Shown here in pieces: positions 8,920 to 17,365 of a DNA stretch of 64,000 nt. This stretch comes from Parapedobacter koreensis (lineage in GTDB: Bacteria; Bacteroidota; Bacteroidia; Sphingobacteriales; Sphingobacteriaceae), in assembly GCF_900109365.1 (NCBI RefSeq), contig NZ_FNZR01000006.1, positions 62,001 through 126,000 of the forward strand, read 5' to 3'. The notes under the pieces are model-generated. The model was given only the letters and a program-made list of their open reading frames with translations, did not search any database and had not been told where the DNA came from. The position numbers and the translations under genes were made by a program. Positions within the stretch are counted from its first letter, which is position 1. The number at the start of each line of letters is the position of its first letter.

Positions 8920-9951
8920 ATGAGATTATTTTTATTCTTCATCGTTTTTCTTTCCGTGCCGTTTGTTTTTTCATGCCGGGAAAGAAGTGCCAATCTACAG
9001 GAAGAAGCCGAGAAACGAAAAGCAGATTCATTGGAGCAAGTCCGGAAAGCCGAGGAAGAAGAACGGAAACGCCCGCGTACAGCCGCCGATATCAACCTTG
9101 CCAAAGATCTCACGTTTGACCAGTATACACTGGAGGATGAGTATCCCTACCAGGATACCACGCGTGTATTCCAATGGGATAAAATCAAAGAAAAGTTGGC
9201 ATATATTGATAATTTCCAGCGTGAAAGCAAGCAATATGCGGTATTGCAGAATTACAAAAATAAAAACGGGGAAGCGCCCGTGGTGGCCAATTATGTACGA
9301 AATGCCTATAAACGGGTGTCAGACACGTTGGGCAATGAGCGTTATCAGTCTGCGCCATTGTACCAGGAAGGCAATGATGCCACCCCCATTATCTATGGCC
9401 GGGACGGCTCGTTGGTCGAATTACTGAGCAGTGATACGATTCCGATGGTCAAGGTAAGGGGGCTGTCGTTTGAAGGCACATGGGAAGTTCCGAAAAGGTA
9501 TATAAAGACCATTGGTGATACCGTGGCGTTTAATCATGTCATTGTGGTAGACGTGACCAATCAAAACGTCTGCACCATTGAGCGTTTGGAAGAAACGTCT
9601 TGGCGGATACTGAGCATGAATCCGGCCACGACAGGGATGCATAAGCCCCCATATTCGATGGAGACGCCCATCGGCATTTTTGTGCTCCAGGAAAAGAAAG
9701 CCAAAATGTTGTACCTAAAAGATGGCACGCAAACCATCCAAGGCTACGCACCGCATGCCAACCGTTTTACCAACGGGGGGTATATCCATGGTGTACCTAC
9801 CCAAAGCCCAAATGCCAGCATCATCGAATACAGCGCGACTTTGGGTACCGTCCCGCGGTCACACATGTGTGTGCGCAATGCTTCTTCGCATGCAAAATTC
9901 ATTTACGACTGGGCAAAAACGTTGCAATCTTTGATTATCGTAATTGATTGA
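8920..9951 (+). CDS. L,D-transpeptidase (YkuD) lipoprotein
   Basis: Predicted peptidoglycan L,D-transpeptidase, which cross-links stem peptides or attaches proteins through an active-site cysteine. A lipoprotein signal (hydrophobic run to VFSC, Cys19) is followed by a charged coiled-coil stretch to about residue 55, an insert of unknown fold, and a YkuD domain at about 200-340. His290 in YIHGVP and Cys317 in RSHMCVRN give the catalytic pair; the usual Gly before the Cys is Met here. The invariant Arg after the Cys is present. A second, different L,D-transpeptidase follows 66 bp later. Confidence 0.88.
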   Translation: MRLFLFFIVFLSVPFVFSCRERSANLQEEAEKRKADSLEQVRKAEEEERKRPRTAADINLAKDLTFDQYTLEDEYPYQDTTRVFQWDKIKEKLAYIDNFQRESKQYAVLQNYKNKNGEAPVVANYVRNAYKRVSDTLGNERYQSAPLYQEGNDATPIIYGRDGSLVELLSSDTIPMVKVRGLSFEGTWEVPKRYIKTIGDTVAFNHVIVVDVTNQNVCTIERLEETSWRILSMNPATTGMHKPPYSMETPIGIFVLQEKKAKMLYLKDGTQTIQGYAPHANRFTNGGYIHGVPTQSPNASIIEYSATLGTVPRSHMCVRNASSHAKFIYDWAKTLQSLIIVID

Positions 9952-9964
9952 CATTATTTAACAC

Positions 9965-9993
9965 TTTGATATTCAATATTATTGCTAACTTTG
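9965..9993 (+). promoter_or_regulatory. Promoter before the second L,D-transpeptidase
   Basis: TTTG at 9965-9968 and TAACTTTG at 9986-9993 are separated by 17 bp, a very good match to the Bacteroidota consensus TTTG / TAnnTTTG. Transcription would begin near 10000, just before the ATG at 10018, giving this gene its own promoter. Confidence 0.6.
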
Positions 9994-10017
9994 CGGCCGA
10001 ACGAAAAATGTGTGCCT

Positions 10018-10821
10018 ATGAATAAGTTGCTGTTGGTGATGATATTTGCGGTTTTCGCAGGTTTAGGTTTCCGTCCATTCTATGCCAAAGAAGGGGACGA
10101 CCAATCAGGAAAAACCAAGCAAATTGACTCCATTATCCCGTCCCCCGAACTATCCGAAACCCAAAGCCTTTATGATAGCTTGCAGCTCCAATCTTTGCTT
10201 AATTACGAAGCATTTGAACAGGCTATGATGGGTTATAAGACTATCTCTGTCAAAAATAAAGATATCCTTACGGTGATAGATTTTACGTTGCCTTCTACCG
10301 AAAAAAGGATGTATGTGTTGGATATGAAAAACAAAAAATTGCTGTTTCATACAATAGTCGCCCATGGCCGGAATAGTGGCGAGAAATATGCCACTAAATT
10401 CTCCAATAAACATGGCTCACTGCAAAGCTCATTAGGATTTTACCTGACCGATGCTACCTACCAAGGTGGAAACGGCTATTCCCTTCGATTAGCAGGTTTA
10501 GAACGCGGCATCAACGATCAGGCGATGGCCCGGGCAGTGGTCATTCATGGTGCTGATTATTGCAGCGAAAACGTAATTCGCACTACCGGGAGGCTCGGCC
10601 GAAGCTACGGCTGTCCGGCCTTACCCAGGGAATTAAATAAGCCGATCATTGACACCATCAAGAATGGATCGCTACTCTTCATCTATGCGGGCAGCAAAGC
10701 GTACATGGCCAGTAGCAAGGTGTTTAAAAATGCGGATGGCAAGCCTTCAAAGACAATGCTTGCACAGCGTGAAGAGCCAGCACATTCCGGCCAGACGGCA
10801 ATGGGCCAATCCGTAAATTAA
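10018..10821 (+). CDS. Secreted murein L,D-transpeptidase family protein (YkuD_2 type)
   Basis: A 267-residue protein of the murein L,D-transpeptidase catalytic domain family (PF13645), common in Bacteroidota and distinct from classical YkuD. The ATG at 10018 opens a signal peptide (LLLVMIFAVFAGLGF); the frame runs open to 9982 but that would disrupt it. His177 (VVIHGADY) and Cys199 (RSYGCPAL) are the likely catalytic pair. The protein would act in the periplasm on peptidoglycan. Its 3' end overlaps the convergent sensor kinase gene by 4 bp. The exact reaction (transpeptidase or carboxypeptidase) is not proven for the family. Confidence 0.87.
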   Translation: MNKLLLVMIFAVFAGLGFRPFYAKEGDDQSGKTKQIDSIIPSPELSETQSLYDSLQLQSLLNYEAFEQAMMGYKTISVKNKDILTVIDFTLPSTEKRMYVLDMKNKKLLFHTIVAHGRNSGEKYATKFSNKHGSLQSSLGFYLTDATYQGGNGYSLRLAGLERGINDQAMARAVVIHGADYCSENVIRTTGRLGRSYGCPALPRELNKPIIDTIKNGSLLFIYAGSKAYMASSKVFKNADGKPSKTMLAQREEPAHSGQTAMGQSVN

Positions 10822-12257
10822 ACGGTAGTTTTTTCGGGCAAGATCGGATCCGTTGGATCGTTATAGCTGGCGGTGTCATGAAACGGCAATATAAGGGAAA
10901 AGATGGAACCTTTCCCCAGCTCGCTTTCCAGTTGGATTTCCCCATTTAATCGGAACATAAGCTCCCGGCATAGAAACAGGTCCAGGCCTATTCCTTTTTC
11001 ACTTCCGGTACCATATGCCGATTGGATACTGCCGTTAAAAATGCCTTTCACTTCTTCATCGGTCATACCAACGCCATCATCACGGACGGAAATCGTACAT
11101 CGTTTGCTTACAGGATCCGCTGCCAGCGTGACGGCTATCCTGCCATTTTGGGGAGTAAACTTGAGGGCATTGTTCACCAGGTTCCGGATAATCAATTCCA
11201 GCATGTCAGCATCTGAACGTATTTTGATGTCTTTATTCATGTGCAATTGGATGATTATTCCTTTCTTCTCGGCAATGAATCCCTGCACAGCCAACGCGCG
11301 TTCGATGACAAGGTGAGGCTCCACCCAAGTCAGCAGCGGGCTGATACCTTTGATTTGTCCGGATACCCAGGAGAGCATATTATTGAGCAAATCGGATGTA
11401 TTGTGGGCAGCGATCAACAAATCTTCCTTCAGTTTTTTCTGTTCATCGGCGGGGAGTTCTTCCTTCGCCAGGATTTCGAGGGCACCCGTAATGGCGTTCA
11501 TCGGATTTCGCAGGTCATGGCCCAAGATGGATATCAACTCGATTTTTTCGCGATTGGCTTTCTGCAATAATTTATTCTGGGATCGGATGCGCTCATTTTG
11601 ATCTTCGATTTGCTTTGCACGGATCTGGGCGGCTGTTCGTTCGCGCTCGTATGCTTTGCGGAGGTAGCTCGTCGTCGCAAAAATACAAATGACAATAATG
11701 GGAAACGACGTCATCAAGTCAATAAAGCGGGAGCTCCTGAAGCTGTAGCCAGCAATCAAGGCTGATGGATAGCTGTATTCCATCAACAACAGGCCGGCTG
11801 GTAATAGGAGGTGCAATACCGTCCAGCCCCATTGAAACCGTTGACTGGTGAATACGATTAAGAGTTGGTATGTCAGCAGAAAAAAATACAGCGCCGGTCC
11901 TGTGCTGCCGCCGTTATAAAGGTAGGTAAAGATGACCAGCACATAGCTGTATATTGCATATACGTTTAAGCCTGTACGGTACAAGCCTCGGTAACGCGAT
12001 AAACAGAACATCGTGACGAGCATTACTTCGGTCACCATCAAAACGACCGCGATTTGCCATAGGCCAAGGTAAAAGTCTAGCGGGATCAAAATTGCCAACA
12101 GCACGATCATGTATAGTGATACCACGTTAAAGCCCCGGCTTTCGCGTGGTAATTCGTCCGGTTTTCCCACTAGTTCCCGCCAACGTGCCCTAAGCGACAC
12201 AAAAATCAATTTGGTGCGTTTGCCTTTCAATAGTGATTTTTCAACGTATAAACACAA
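10818..12257 (-). CDS. Membrane sensor histidine kinase (HisKA type)
   Basis: An orphan two-component kinase of 479 residues. The first 200 residues carry about six hydrophobic segments forming a membrane sensor, followed by a coiled coil (about 205-240), a HisKA domain with the phospho-acceptor in ISILGHDLRNPMNAI, and an HATPase_c domain with N box (NLVNNALKF), G1 (VRDDGVGM) and G2 (GIGLDLFLCREL). No receiver domain is fused, and the adjacent response regulator belongs to a different LytS-type pair, so its partner is likely elsewhere. The precise N-terminus is uncertain. Confidence 0.9.
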   Translation of the reverse strand: MCLYVEKSLLKGKRTKLIFVSLRARWRELVGKPDELPRESRGFNVVSLYMIVLLAILIPLDFYLGLWQIAVVLMVTEVMLVTMFCLSRYRGLYRTGLNVYAIYSYVLVIFTYLYNGGSTGPALYFFLLTYQLLIVFTSQRFQWGWTVLHLLLPAGLLLMEYSYPSALIAGYSFRSSRFIDLMTSFPIIVICIFATTSYLRKAYERERTAAQIRAKQIEDQNERIRSQNKLLQKANREKIELISILGHDLRNPMNAITGALEILAKEELPADEQKKLKEDLLIAAHNTSDLLNNMLSWVSGQIKGISPLLTWVEPHLVIERALAVQGFIAEKKGIIIQLHMNKDIKIRSDADMLELIIRNLVNNALKFTPQNGRIAVTLAADPVSKRCTISVRDDGVGMTDEEVKGIFNGSIQSAYGTGSEKGIGLDLFLCRELMFRLNGEIQLESELGKGSIFSLILPFHDTASYNDPTDPILPEKTTV

Positions 12258-12293
12258 TCTATAAACATAGCTGAAAACATTTAGGGCTGCTTG

Positions 12294-13022
12294 TCAACCG
12301 CTGAAGAGGATGGCCATCAATGCTTCCTTCCGTTGGGGCGACACCTCGATTTCCATGCCGTCTGCCAGCTCCAGGGTGCCGCCGTTGCCTTTGCGATACC
12401 GGTTGATGTAATGCAGGTTGACTACCGACGAACGATTGACACGCACGAAAGCGTCGCCAACCAGTACAGCCTCAAACGCTTTCAAAGTCTTGGACACCAT
12501 GATCTTCCGCCCCCCTGCCAGGTAAAATGTGCAGTAGTTGCTCATGGCTTCGATGCGGATGATCTGATTTTTTTCGATGAAGTGTACGCCCTCGGCAGTA
12601 GACAGCGATAGCCGCATGCTGGCAAACGCATGAGCCGGTTTAGGTGCTATCGAAGCTTTTCGAGCTGTTCGTGCTTTAAGGCGGGCAATGGCTTCTTCCA
12701 GCTCTTCATCTCCAATGGGTTTGAGCAAATAGTCCACCGCACTGAGGCGGAGCGCTTCCAACGTATATGAATCATGTGCTGTGGTGAAAATAACCTCGAA
12801 ATCAAACCCTCCCAAGCGCTCCAGAAACTGGAAACCGTTCATGCCCGGCATCTCCACATCCAAGAACAGCACGTCCAGCTGCTGTGCATTAATTTCGCAC
12901 AGTGCTTGCGCTGGGTCACCAAACACAGCCACCACCTGGATGCCGGCGTCGATGTTCTGCAACTTGTGGCGCAGCAAACTGCTGCTGTGTGGTTCGTCAT
13001 CCAAAATCACCGCCTTGAGCAT
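12294..13022 (-). CDS. LytTR-type response regulator
   Basis: A 242-residue response regulator with an N-terminal receiver (phospho-accepting Asp in VLFLDVEMPGMNGF) and a C-terminal LytTR DNA-binding domain (NQIIRIEAMSNYCTFYL ... FVRVNRSSVVNLHYI). The Met at 13022 starts the canonical KAVILDDEPHS strand and is preferred over the upstream Met at 13043. It is divergent from the TPR sensor kinase at 13140, 117 bp away, and the two most likely form a pair. Target genes are unknown; the PorP, GLPGLI and barrel genes beyond the kinase are candidates by position only. Confidence 0.93.
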   Translation of the reverse strand: MLKAVILDDEPHSSSLLRHKLQNIDAGIQVVAVFGDPAQALCEINAQQLDVLFLDVEMPGMNGFQFLERLGGFDFEVIFTTAHDSYTLEALRLSAVDYLLKPIGDEELEEAIARLKARTARKASIAPKPAHAFASMRLSLSTAEGVHFIEKNQIIRIEAMSNYCTFYLAGGRKIMVSKTLKAFEAVLVGDAFVRVNRSSVVNLHYINRYRKGNGGTLELADGMEIEVSPQRKEALMAILFSG

Positions 13023-13139
13023 TTTGTCAATGGGTTCTGTCAAACAAAGATAATTATCGTCCGGTACGATTTATATATTTTTTGTCCTTCTGCGTTTTTT
13101 TCCGTTTTTTTATCTGATTATTTAGCAGGCAAAAGAGGC

Positions 13140-15116
13140 ATGAAACCAATCTACCTGGTATTGGCGGCCATGTTGGGCGTACCAGCACATTCCTTCGCTG
13201 CATTCGCCCAACAACACAAGTACGACTCGTTGCGCGTGCTGCTGGAAGAACATCCGGCTCCAGATGCCCGACGGGCGGCACTATTAAATGAACTTAGTTT
13301 TGCGCTCCATACCACCGATCCTGCCAAGGCCATGGCGTATGCCGAAGAGGCAATCTCTTTTGCAGGCAGCTTGGAGGACAAGCGATTGCTTGCGGGGGCG
13401 TACCTGCGCAAAGGGGTGGCGCTCGTGGTGATGTCCAAGTACGATGATGCGCTGGCATTGCTGGAAAAGGCGCTGGCGCTTGAACGAGTGAATAAGCATG
13501 AAGCGGGTATGGCCGCAGCAATCAGCAACATCGGATTGGTGCATCAGCACCAAAACAATTACCCCCTGGCCCTTAAAAACTATCAGGAAGCGGCGCAACT
13601 GTTTACCGATATCGGCAATCCGAATGCCCCGCTGATCTACAACAACATGGCTTCCATCTATGCCGAGCTCAAAAACTATGAGAAGGCTATCGAATATTTT
13701 GGCAAAGCGCATGAGGAGAGCATGAAGTACCAGCTGAAGCCATTGGAAGTCGTATCCGTGATGAATATTGGTGTCACTTACGTAGACCGCAAGGCGTACC
13801 ACGATGGTGTCCGTTATTTGGATAGCGCCCTGCGGCTAAACGAGGCCATAAACGATCCCACAAATAGCGCCCGGATTTATGGCAACTTGGGAGTGGCATA
13901 CTTTGGCTTAGAAGATTATCACCACGCGGAAGATTATGCACTGCGGGCATGGGCGCTCAATACGCAGCTCGGCAATGAACGCAGCTTGGCGTACAACGCC
14001 AATAACCTGGGCGAAAACTACCTGGCGCTGGGCAACCTGCCGGAAGCCTATCGGTATCTCGCGAGGGGTCTTGCCTTGGGGGCAAAACTGGAAGTACCCG
14101 TGATTCGCCGGGATATCGCCCAAAACCTGAGCGCGTATTTTGAGCAACGACAGGTGTATGACAGTGCACTTTACTACCAGAAGCTGTATACGGCATTGCA
14201 GGACAGCATAGGCGACGCGTCGAACCAAAAGGAGCTCACCCGACTGGAGCTACAGTATGACTTTGACCTCAAAGAACAGGGATACCTGCAACAGCAACAA
14301 GTACACAACTTGCAGATGCGGCAGCTGTGGCTTTACGGTGCCTTGGTGCTGGCATTGCTGGTGGCACTGGGTAGTTACCTGCTGAATCGTGCACGGCTGC
14401 GCACAGTACGGATGAAAAATGAGCTACGTGAGCAAGAACTATCGCAGCAAACGGAGGCTTTACTGCTCCAGCAGCAGCTATCGGAGAGTGAGCTGAAAGC
14501 GATACGTACGCAGATGAACCCACACTTTATCTTCAATGTGCTCAATTCCATTGAATTTTACATTTTGGAAAGCGACGCCCGGACGGCGAGTAAGCTCGTG
14601 CAGCGCTTTGCCAAGTTGACACGGCTGGTGCTGGAAAACTCCACGCATAGCCTGGTGAGCGCAGATCGCGAATGGGAAGCGATACGGCAATACATTGAGT
14701 TGGAGATGGTGCGCTTTGACCAAGCATTTGACTGCCACTTTGAGGTCGATTCGGCATTGGATCTCAGCAAAACCCTGCTGCCGCCGATGCTTATCCAGCC
14801 CCTTGTTGAGAATGCCATCCATCACGGCTTGCGCCATGTGAAAGGGTATAGGGGAGTGCTCAAGGTTTCCATCACCAGGCAGGAGTGCCAGCTGGTGATC
14901 TGTGTGGCTGACAATGGTGTGGGCCTGCACCATAGCCGCACACAGGCGGCGACTATACCCTTTAAGGAAAAGTCCATGGGTATCGCGGGTATCCGCGAAC
15001 GGCTCGAAATTATCGGCCTCACCTATCCGGAATCCGCGCCGACGCTAAGCTATGCAACGCATAGCCATGACGGACAGCTGGGTACTGAAGCCCGCCTGAC
15101 GCTGCCGTTGATGTGA
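13140..15116 (+). CDS. TPR-repeat sensor histidine kinase (LytS-like)
   Basis: A 658-residue kinase of the His_kinase/HATPase_c group (PF06580). A signal peptide (VLAAMLGVPAHSFAAFA) is followed by six or more tetratricopeptide repeats (about 60-370, for example AGAYLRKGVALVVMSKYDDA), one membrane helix near 400, a coiled coil, then the kinase core with His462 in MNPHFIFNVLNS and an ATPase domain (LIQPLVENAIHHGL, VADNGVGL). The TPR part would sit in the periplasm and sense protein or peptide ligands. The frame is open upstream to 12774, but only the ATG at 13140 gives a signal peptide. It pairs with the divergent LytTR regulator. Confidence 0.93.
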   Translation: MKPIYLVLAAMLGVPAHSFAAFAQQHKYDSLRVLLEEHPAPDARRAALLNELSFALHTTDPAKAMAYAEEAISFAGSLEDKRLLAGAYLRKGVALVVMSKYDDALALLEKALALERVNKHEAGMAAAISNIGLVHQHQNNYPLALKNYQEAAQLFTDIGNPNAPLIYNNMASIYAELKNYEKAIEYFGKAHEESMKYQLKPLEVVSVMNIGVTYVDRKAYHDGVRYLDSALRLNEAINDPTNSARIYGNLGVAYFGLEDYHHAEDYALRAWALNTQLGNERSLAYNANNLGENYLALGNLPEAYRYLARGLALGAKLEVPVIRRDIAQNLSAYFEQRQVYDSALYYQKLYTALQDSIGDASNQKELTRLELQYDFDLKEQGYLQQQQVHNLQMRQLWLYGALVLALLVALGSYLLNRARLRTVRMKNELREQELSQQTEALLLQQQLSESELKAIRTQMNPHFIFNVLNSIEFYILESDARTASKLVQRFAKLTRLVLENSTHSLVSADREWEAIRQYIELEMVRFDQAFDCHFEVDSALDLSKTLLPPMLIQPLVENAIHHGLRHVKGYRGVLKVSITRQECQLVICVADNGVGLHHSRTQAATIPFKEKSMGIAGIRERLEIIGLTYPESAPTLSYATHSHDGQLGTEARLTLPLM

Positions 15117-15163
15117 GGCTTGGCGCACCGTAAAAACAATGCGGCGGGTTATTTAATATTCAA

Positions 15164-15171
15164 TAATTTTG
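15164..15171 (+). promoter_or_regulatory. TAnnTTTG box before the PorP/SprF-like gene
   Basis: TAATTTTG matches the Bacteroidota -7 consensus and lies 30 bp before the ATG at 15202. No clear -33 TTTG partner is seen. Confidence 0.4.
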
Positions 15172-15201
15172 ATTATCATTGGCATTGATTATCGAATAAC
15201 T

Positions 15202-16212
15202 ATGTGTTTCCGCTCAACCAACCTAGCCACCCTGCTGCTGTGCATATCGGCAGCGGCGTGGGCACAACAGCGGCCGCAATATACGCAGTATATTTTCAAC
15301 GGTTTGCTGGCCAACCCCGCCGTAGCGGGTATTGAGCGCTATGTAGATGTAAAGTTGGGTGCCCGCAGTCAATGGCAGGGCGTAGAGGGAGCCCCGCAGA
15401 CCGCTTACCTCTCGGCACACATGCCGATTGGCGCAAATCGCATACAGGATGGGGCCACGTCCTTCAGCGAAGGGGGACACAACCCCTACGGCCGCAACTT
15501 CAGCCGCCACTACCGGGCATCGGAACCGCATCATGGTGCGGGCGTTGTTTTGCAGCACGACCGTGCCGGGCAATTCACCCGTACAGATGCATTGCTGGCT
15601 TACGCCTATCACCTGCGTATCGCGGAAACGATAAACCTTGCAGCCGGGGTAAACGCTGGTGTTTCACAGGTGCGGCTGGATATCGCAGGGATAAATACCG
15701 GTGTGCCGGGCGATCCGGCGCTGGCAAACTATGCCGATAGCCGCCTTACACCCGATCTGGGATTCGGCCTGTGGCTTTATAGTGCGCGCTTTTTTGTGGG
15801 GCTCTCCGCCCAGCAATTATTGGGCAATCCACTGGCCTTCTCCAACAATGCGCAGCAAATTGGAGGCTACCAGCAGCTGTTCCTCATGGCGGGTTACAAG
15901 TTGCATGTGAGCAGCGACATGGCTGTGGTACCGTCTGTGCTGCTCAAACGGACGGCTGGGATGCCCATGGTGGGTGATTATAATGTCAAACTGGCCTTCC
16001 GCGACCGCTTGTGGCTCGGTGGTGGCTACCGCAACCACGAATCGTTTTCGGCCATGGCCGGATTCAATATCAGTGCCTTGTTTAACCTGAGCTACTCCTA
16101 TGATTTCAGCACCGGACCGGTGCGCACGCTCGCCCACGGGAGTCATGAAATTGTGCTGGGCATCCTGCTCAACAACCGATTTAAGGTGTATTGTCCACAG
16201 GTGATGTTTTAG
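15202..16212 (+). CDS. PorP/SprF family type IX secretion membrane protein
   Basis: A 336-residue outer-membrane protein of the PorP/SprF family. The ATG at 15202 gives a signal peptide ending AAWAQQ. The family hallmark follows at once: RPQYTQYIFNGLLANPAVAG, then QWQGVEGAPQT and a series of beta strands ending in a hydrophobic C-terminus. SprF-type paralogues usually work with large CHU_C-domain cargo proteins on the cell surface; none is adjacent, though a decayed CHU_C end lies 5 kb downstream. The frame is open from 15169 but upstream residues do not fit a signal. Confidence 0.9.
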   Translation: MCFRSTNLATLLLCISAAAWAQQRPQYTQYIFNGLLANPAVAGIERYVDVKLGARSQWQGVEGAPQTAYLSAHMPIGANRIQDGATSFSEGGHNPYGRNFSRHYRASEPHHGAGVVLQHDRAGQFTRTDALLAYAYHLRIAETINLAAGVNAGVSQVRLDIAGINTGVPGDPALANYADSRLTPDLGFGLWLYSARFFVGLSAQQLLGNPLAFSNNAQQIGGYQQLFLMAGYKLHVSSDMAVVPSVLLKRTAGMPMVGDYNVKLAFRDRLWLGGGYRNHESFSAMAGFNISALFNLSYSYDFSTGPVRTLAHGSHEIVLGILLNNRFKVYCPQVMF

Positions 16213-16348
16213 GTTTCGCATTTACATCAATAGCTTATTATTCCATCATAGACTTCGGTGGCATATGCCCGCCCATAGCCTCATTGTCCAGATCATCGAA
16301 TAATAGCGAAGCGCTGATGAAGGCGAATGGAACCGCTGCAACCTATTG

Positions 16349-16402
16349 TTACGAGATTTTCGTAATTAAATTTGTTTCTTTCGTTAATCTACTATATTTT
16401 CG
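16349..16402 (+). promoter_or_regulatory. Promoter and inverted repeats before the GLPGLI gene
   Basis: TTTG at 16371-16374 and TATATTTT at 16393-16400, 18 bp apart, resemble a Bacteroidota promoter with one mismatch at the -7 box. A perfect inverted repeat TTACGA-N5-TCGTAA lies just upstream at 16349-16365, placed where an activator or operator could bind. Confidence 0.4.
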
Positions 16403-16427
16403 TAGAATTATTAAAAAATCGAATTTT

Positions 16428-17351
16428 ATGAAAGTGAAATGTTTGTCTTTTCTGTTGCTGGCAGGATGTATATTCGTAACAACTTCCAAAGCCCAGCAAA
16501 GCGAACCAGCCTTGGCGCGTGTAATTTATGATTTTACCCATATCAATGATACGTTGCAGCCTGATAAGCCGCATAAGGAAGAAATGGTACTCTACATCGG
16601 TCAACGTACGTCATTGTACGGCACGTATGCCAGCGAGCGTGTAAACCAGCAAGTCAAAGCGCAAATGGAAGATCCGGCCTTTGATGGCAACCTGACCATC
16701 ACGGGAAGTGGCCGCACTACGCAAGAATCGTACTACAGCAATGTGGCGGAACAGCAGTTTAAGCTGCTGAGCCGTGTGGCCGGTGAGCAGTATGTGGTTG
16801 ATGAAGACTATCCGGCCATCGATTGGCAAATCGCCGAGGATACCCGGGAAATCGGAGGCTATATGGCTCAAAAAGCCACTGGCCACTTTAAGGGCCGTGA
16901 TTATACGGCATGGTTTACCACGGATGTGCCGTTCCATGCCGGGCCGTGGAAACTTCAGGGGTTGCCGGGACTGGTGCTGGAAGCAACGGACAGCCGTAGC
17001 GAAGTGGCTTTTGGCTATGCGGGCTTTGAGACGTTGGAAGATGGTGCAGCGATGGTAGCCATAGCTGAAAACGCTATTCCCACTGATAAAAAGGCATTGG
17101 ATAAACTCACCGAAGCATATCGCAAAAATCCACAGGCGGCGATGAATGCCAGGGCACGGACTGAGAGCGGCGGTACGAACGTAGTGGGATATAGTGGCAC
17201 GCCAAGGGCAACGGTGAGTGTGGGGACGGGCGGTGGTGCGGGCGGCGCAGCGGCGCTTGATGCCTCTCGCATCAAGAGTATAAACGTGAAACGGGATGAT
17301 TCGCAGACATCATCCGTAACTAATAATCCCTTGGAGCTGACTGAAAAATAA
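16428..17351 (+). CDS. GLPGLI family protein
   Basis: A 307-residue secreted protein of the Bacteroidota-specific GLPGLI family, named after the motif seen here as WKLQGLPGLVLEA (near residue 180). The ATG at 16428 opens a signal peptide ending TTSKAQQ. The earlier part has the usual ARVIYDFTHI and PFHAGPWK features. The C-terminal 60 residues are glycine/alanine-rich and disordered-looking, with a Gly-rich run near 275. The family has no proven function; it is typically encoded beside a CarboxypepD_reg-like outer-membrane barrel, and exactly such a gene follows 14 bp later. Confidence 0.93.
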   Translation: MKVKCLSFLLLAGCIFVTTSKAQQSEPALARVIYDFTHINDTLQPDKPHKEEMVLYIGQRTSLYGTYASERVNQQVKAQMEDPAFDGNLTITGSGRTTQESYYSNVAEQQFKLLSRVAGEQYVVDEDYPAIDWQIAEDTREIGGYMAQKATGHFKGRDYTAWFTTDVPFHAGPWKLQGLPGLVLEATDSRSEVAFGYAGFETLEDGAAMVAIAENAIPTDKKALDKLTEAYRKNPQAAMNARARTESGGTNVVGYSGTPRATVSVGTGGGAGGAAALDASRIKSINVKRDDSQTSSVTNNPLELTEK

Positions 17352-17365
17352 GCGGCCGCTAAACA

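Noticed and set aside
12774-13139. Upstream extension of the TPR kinase frame over the LytTR gene
   Set aside because: It would overlap the divergent regulator and bury the signal peptide that begins at 13140.
16191-16427. Upstream extension of the GLPGLI frame
   Set aside because: It would overlap the PorP-like gene and promoter region; the ATG at 16428 gives a clean signal peptide.
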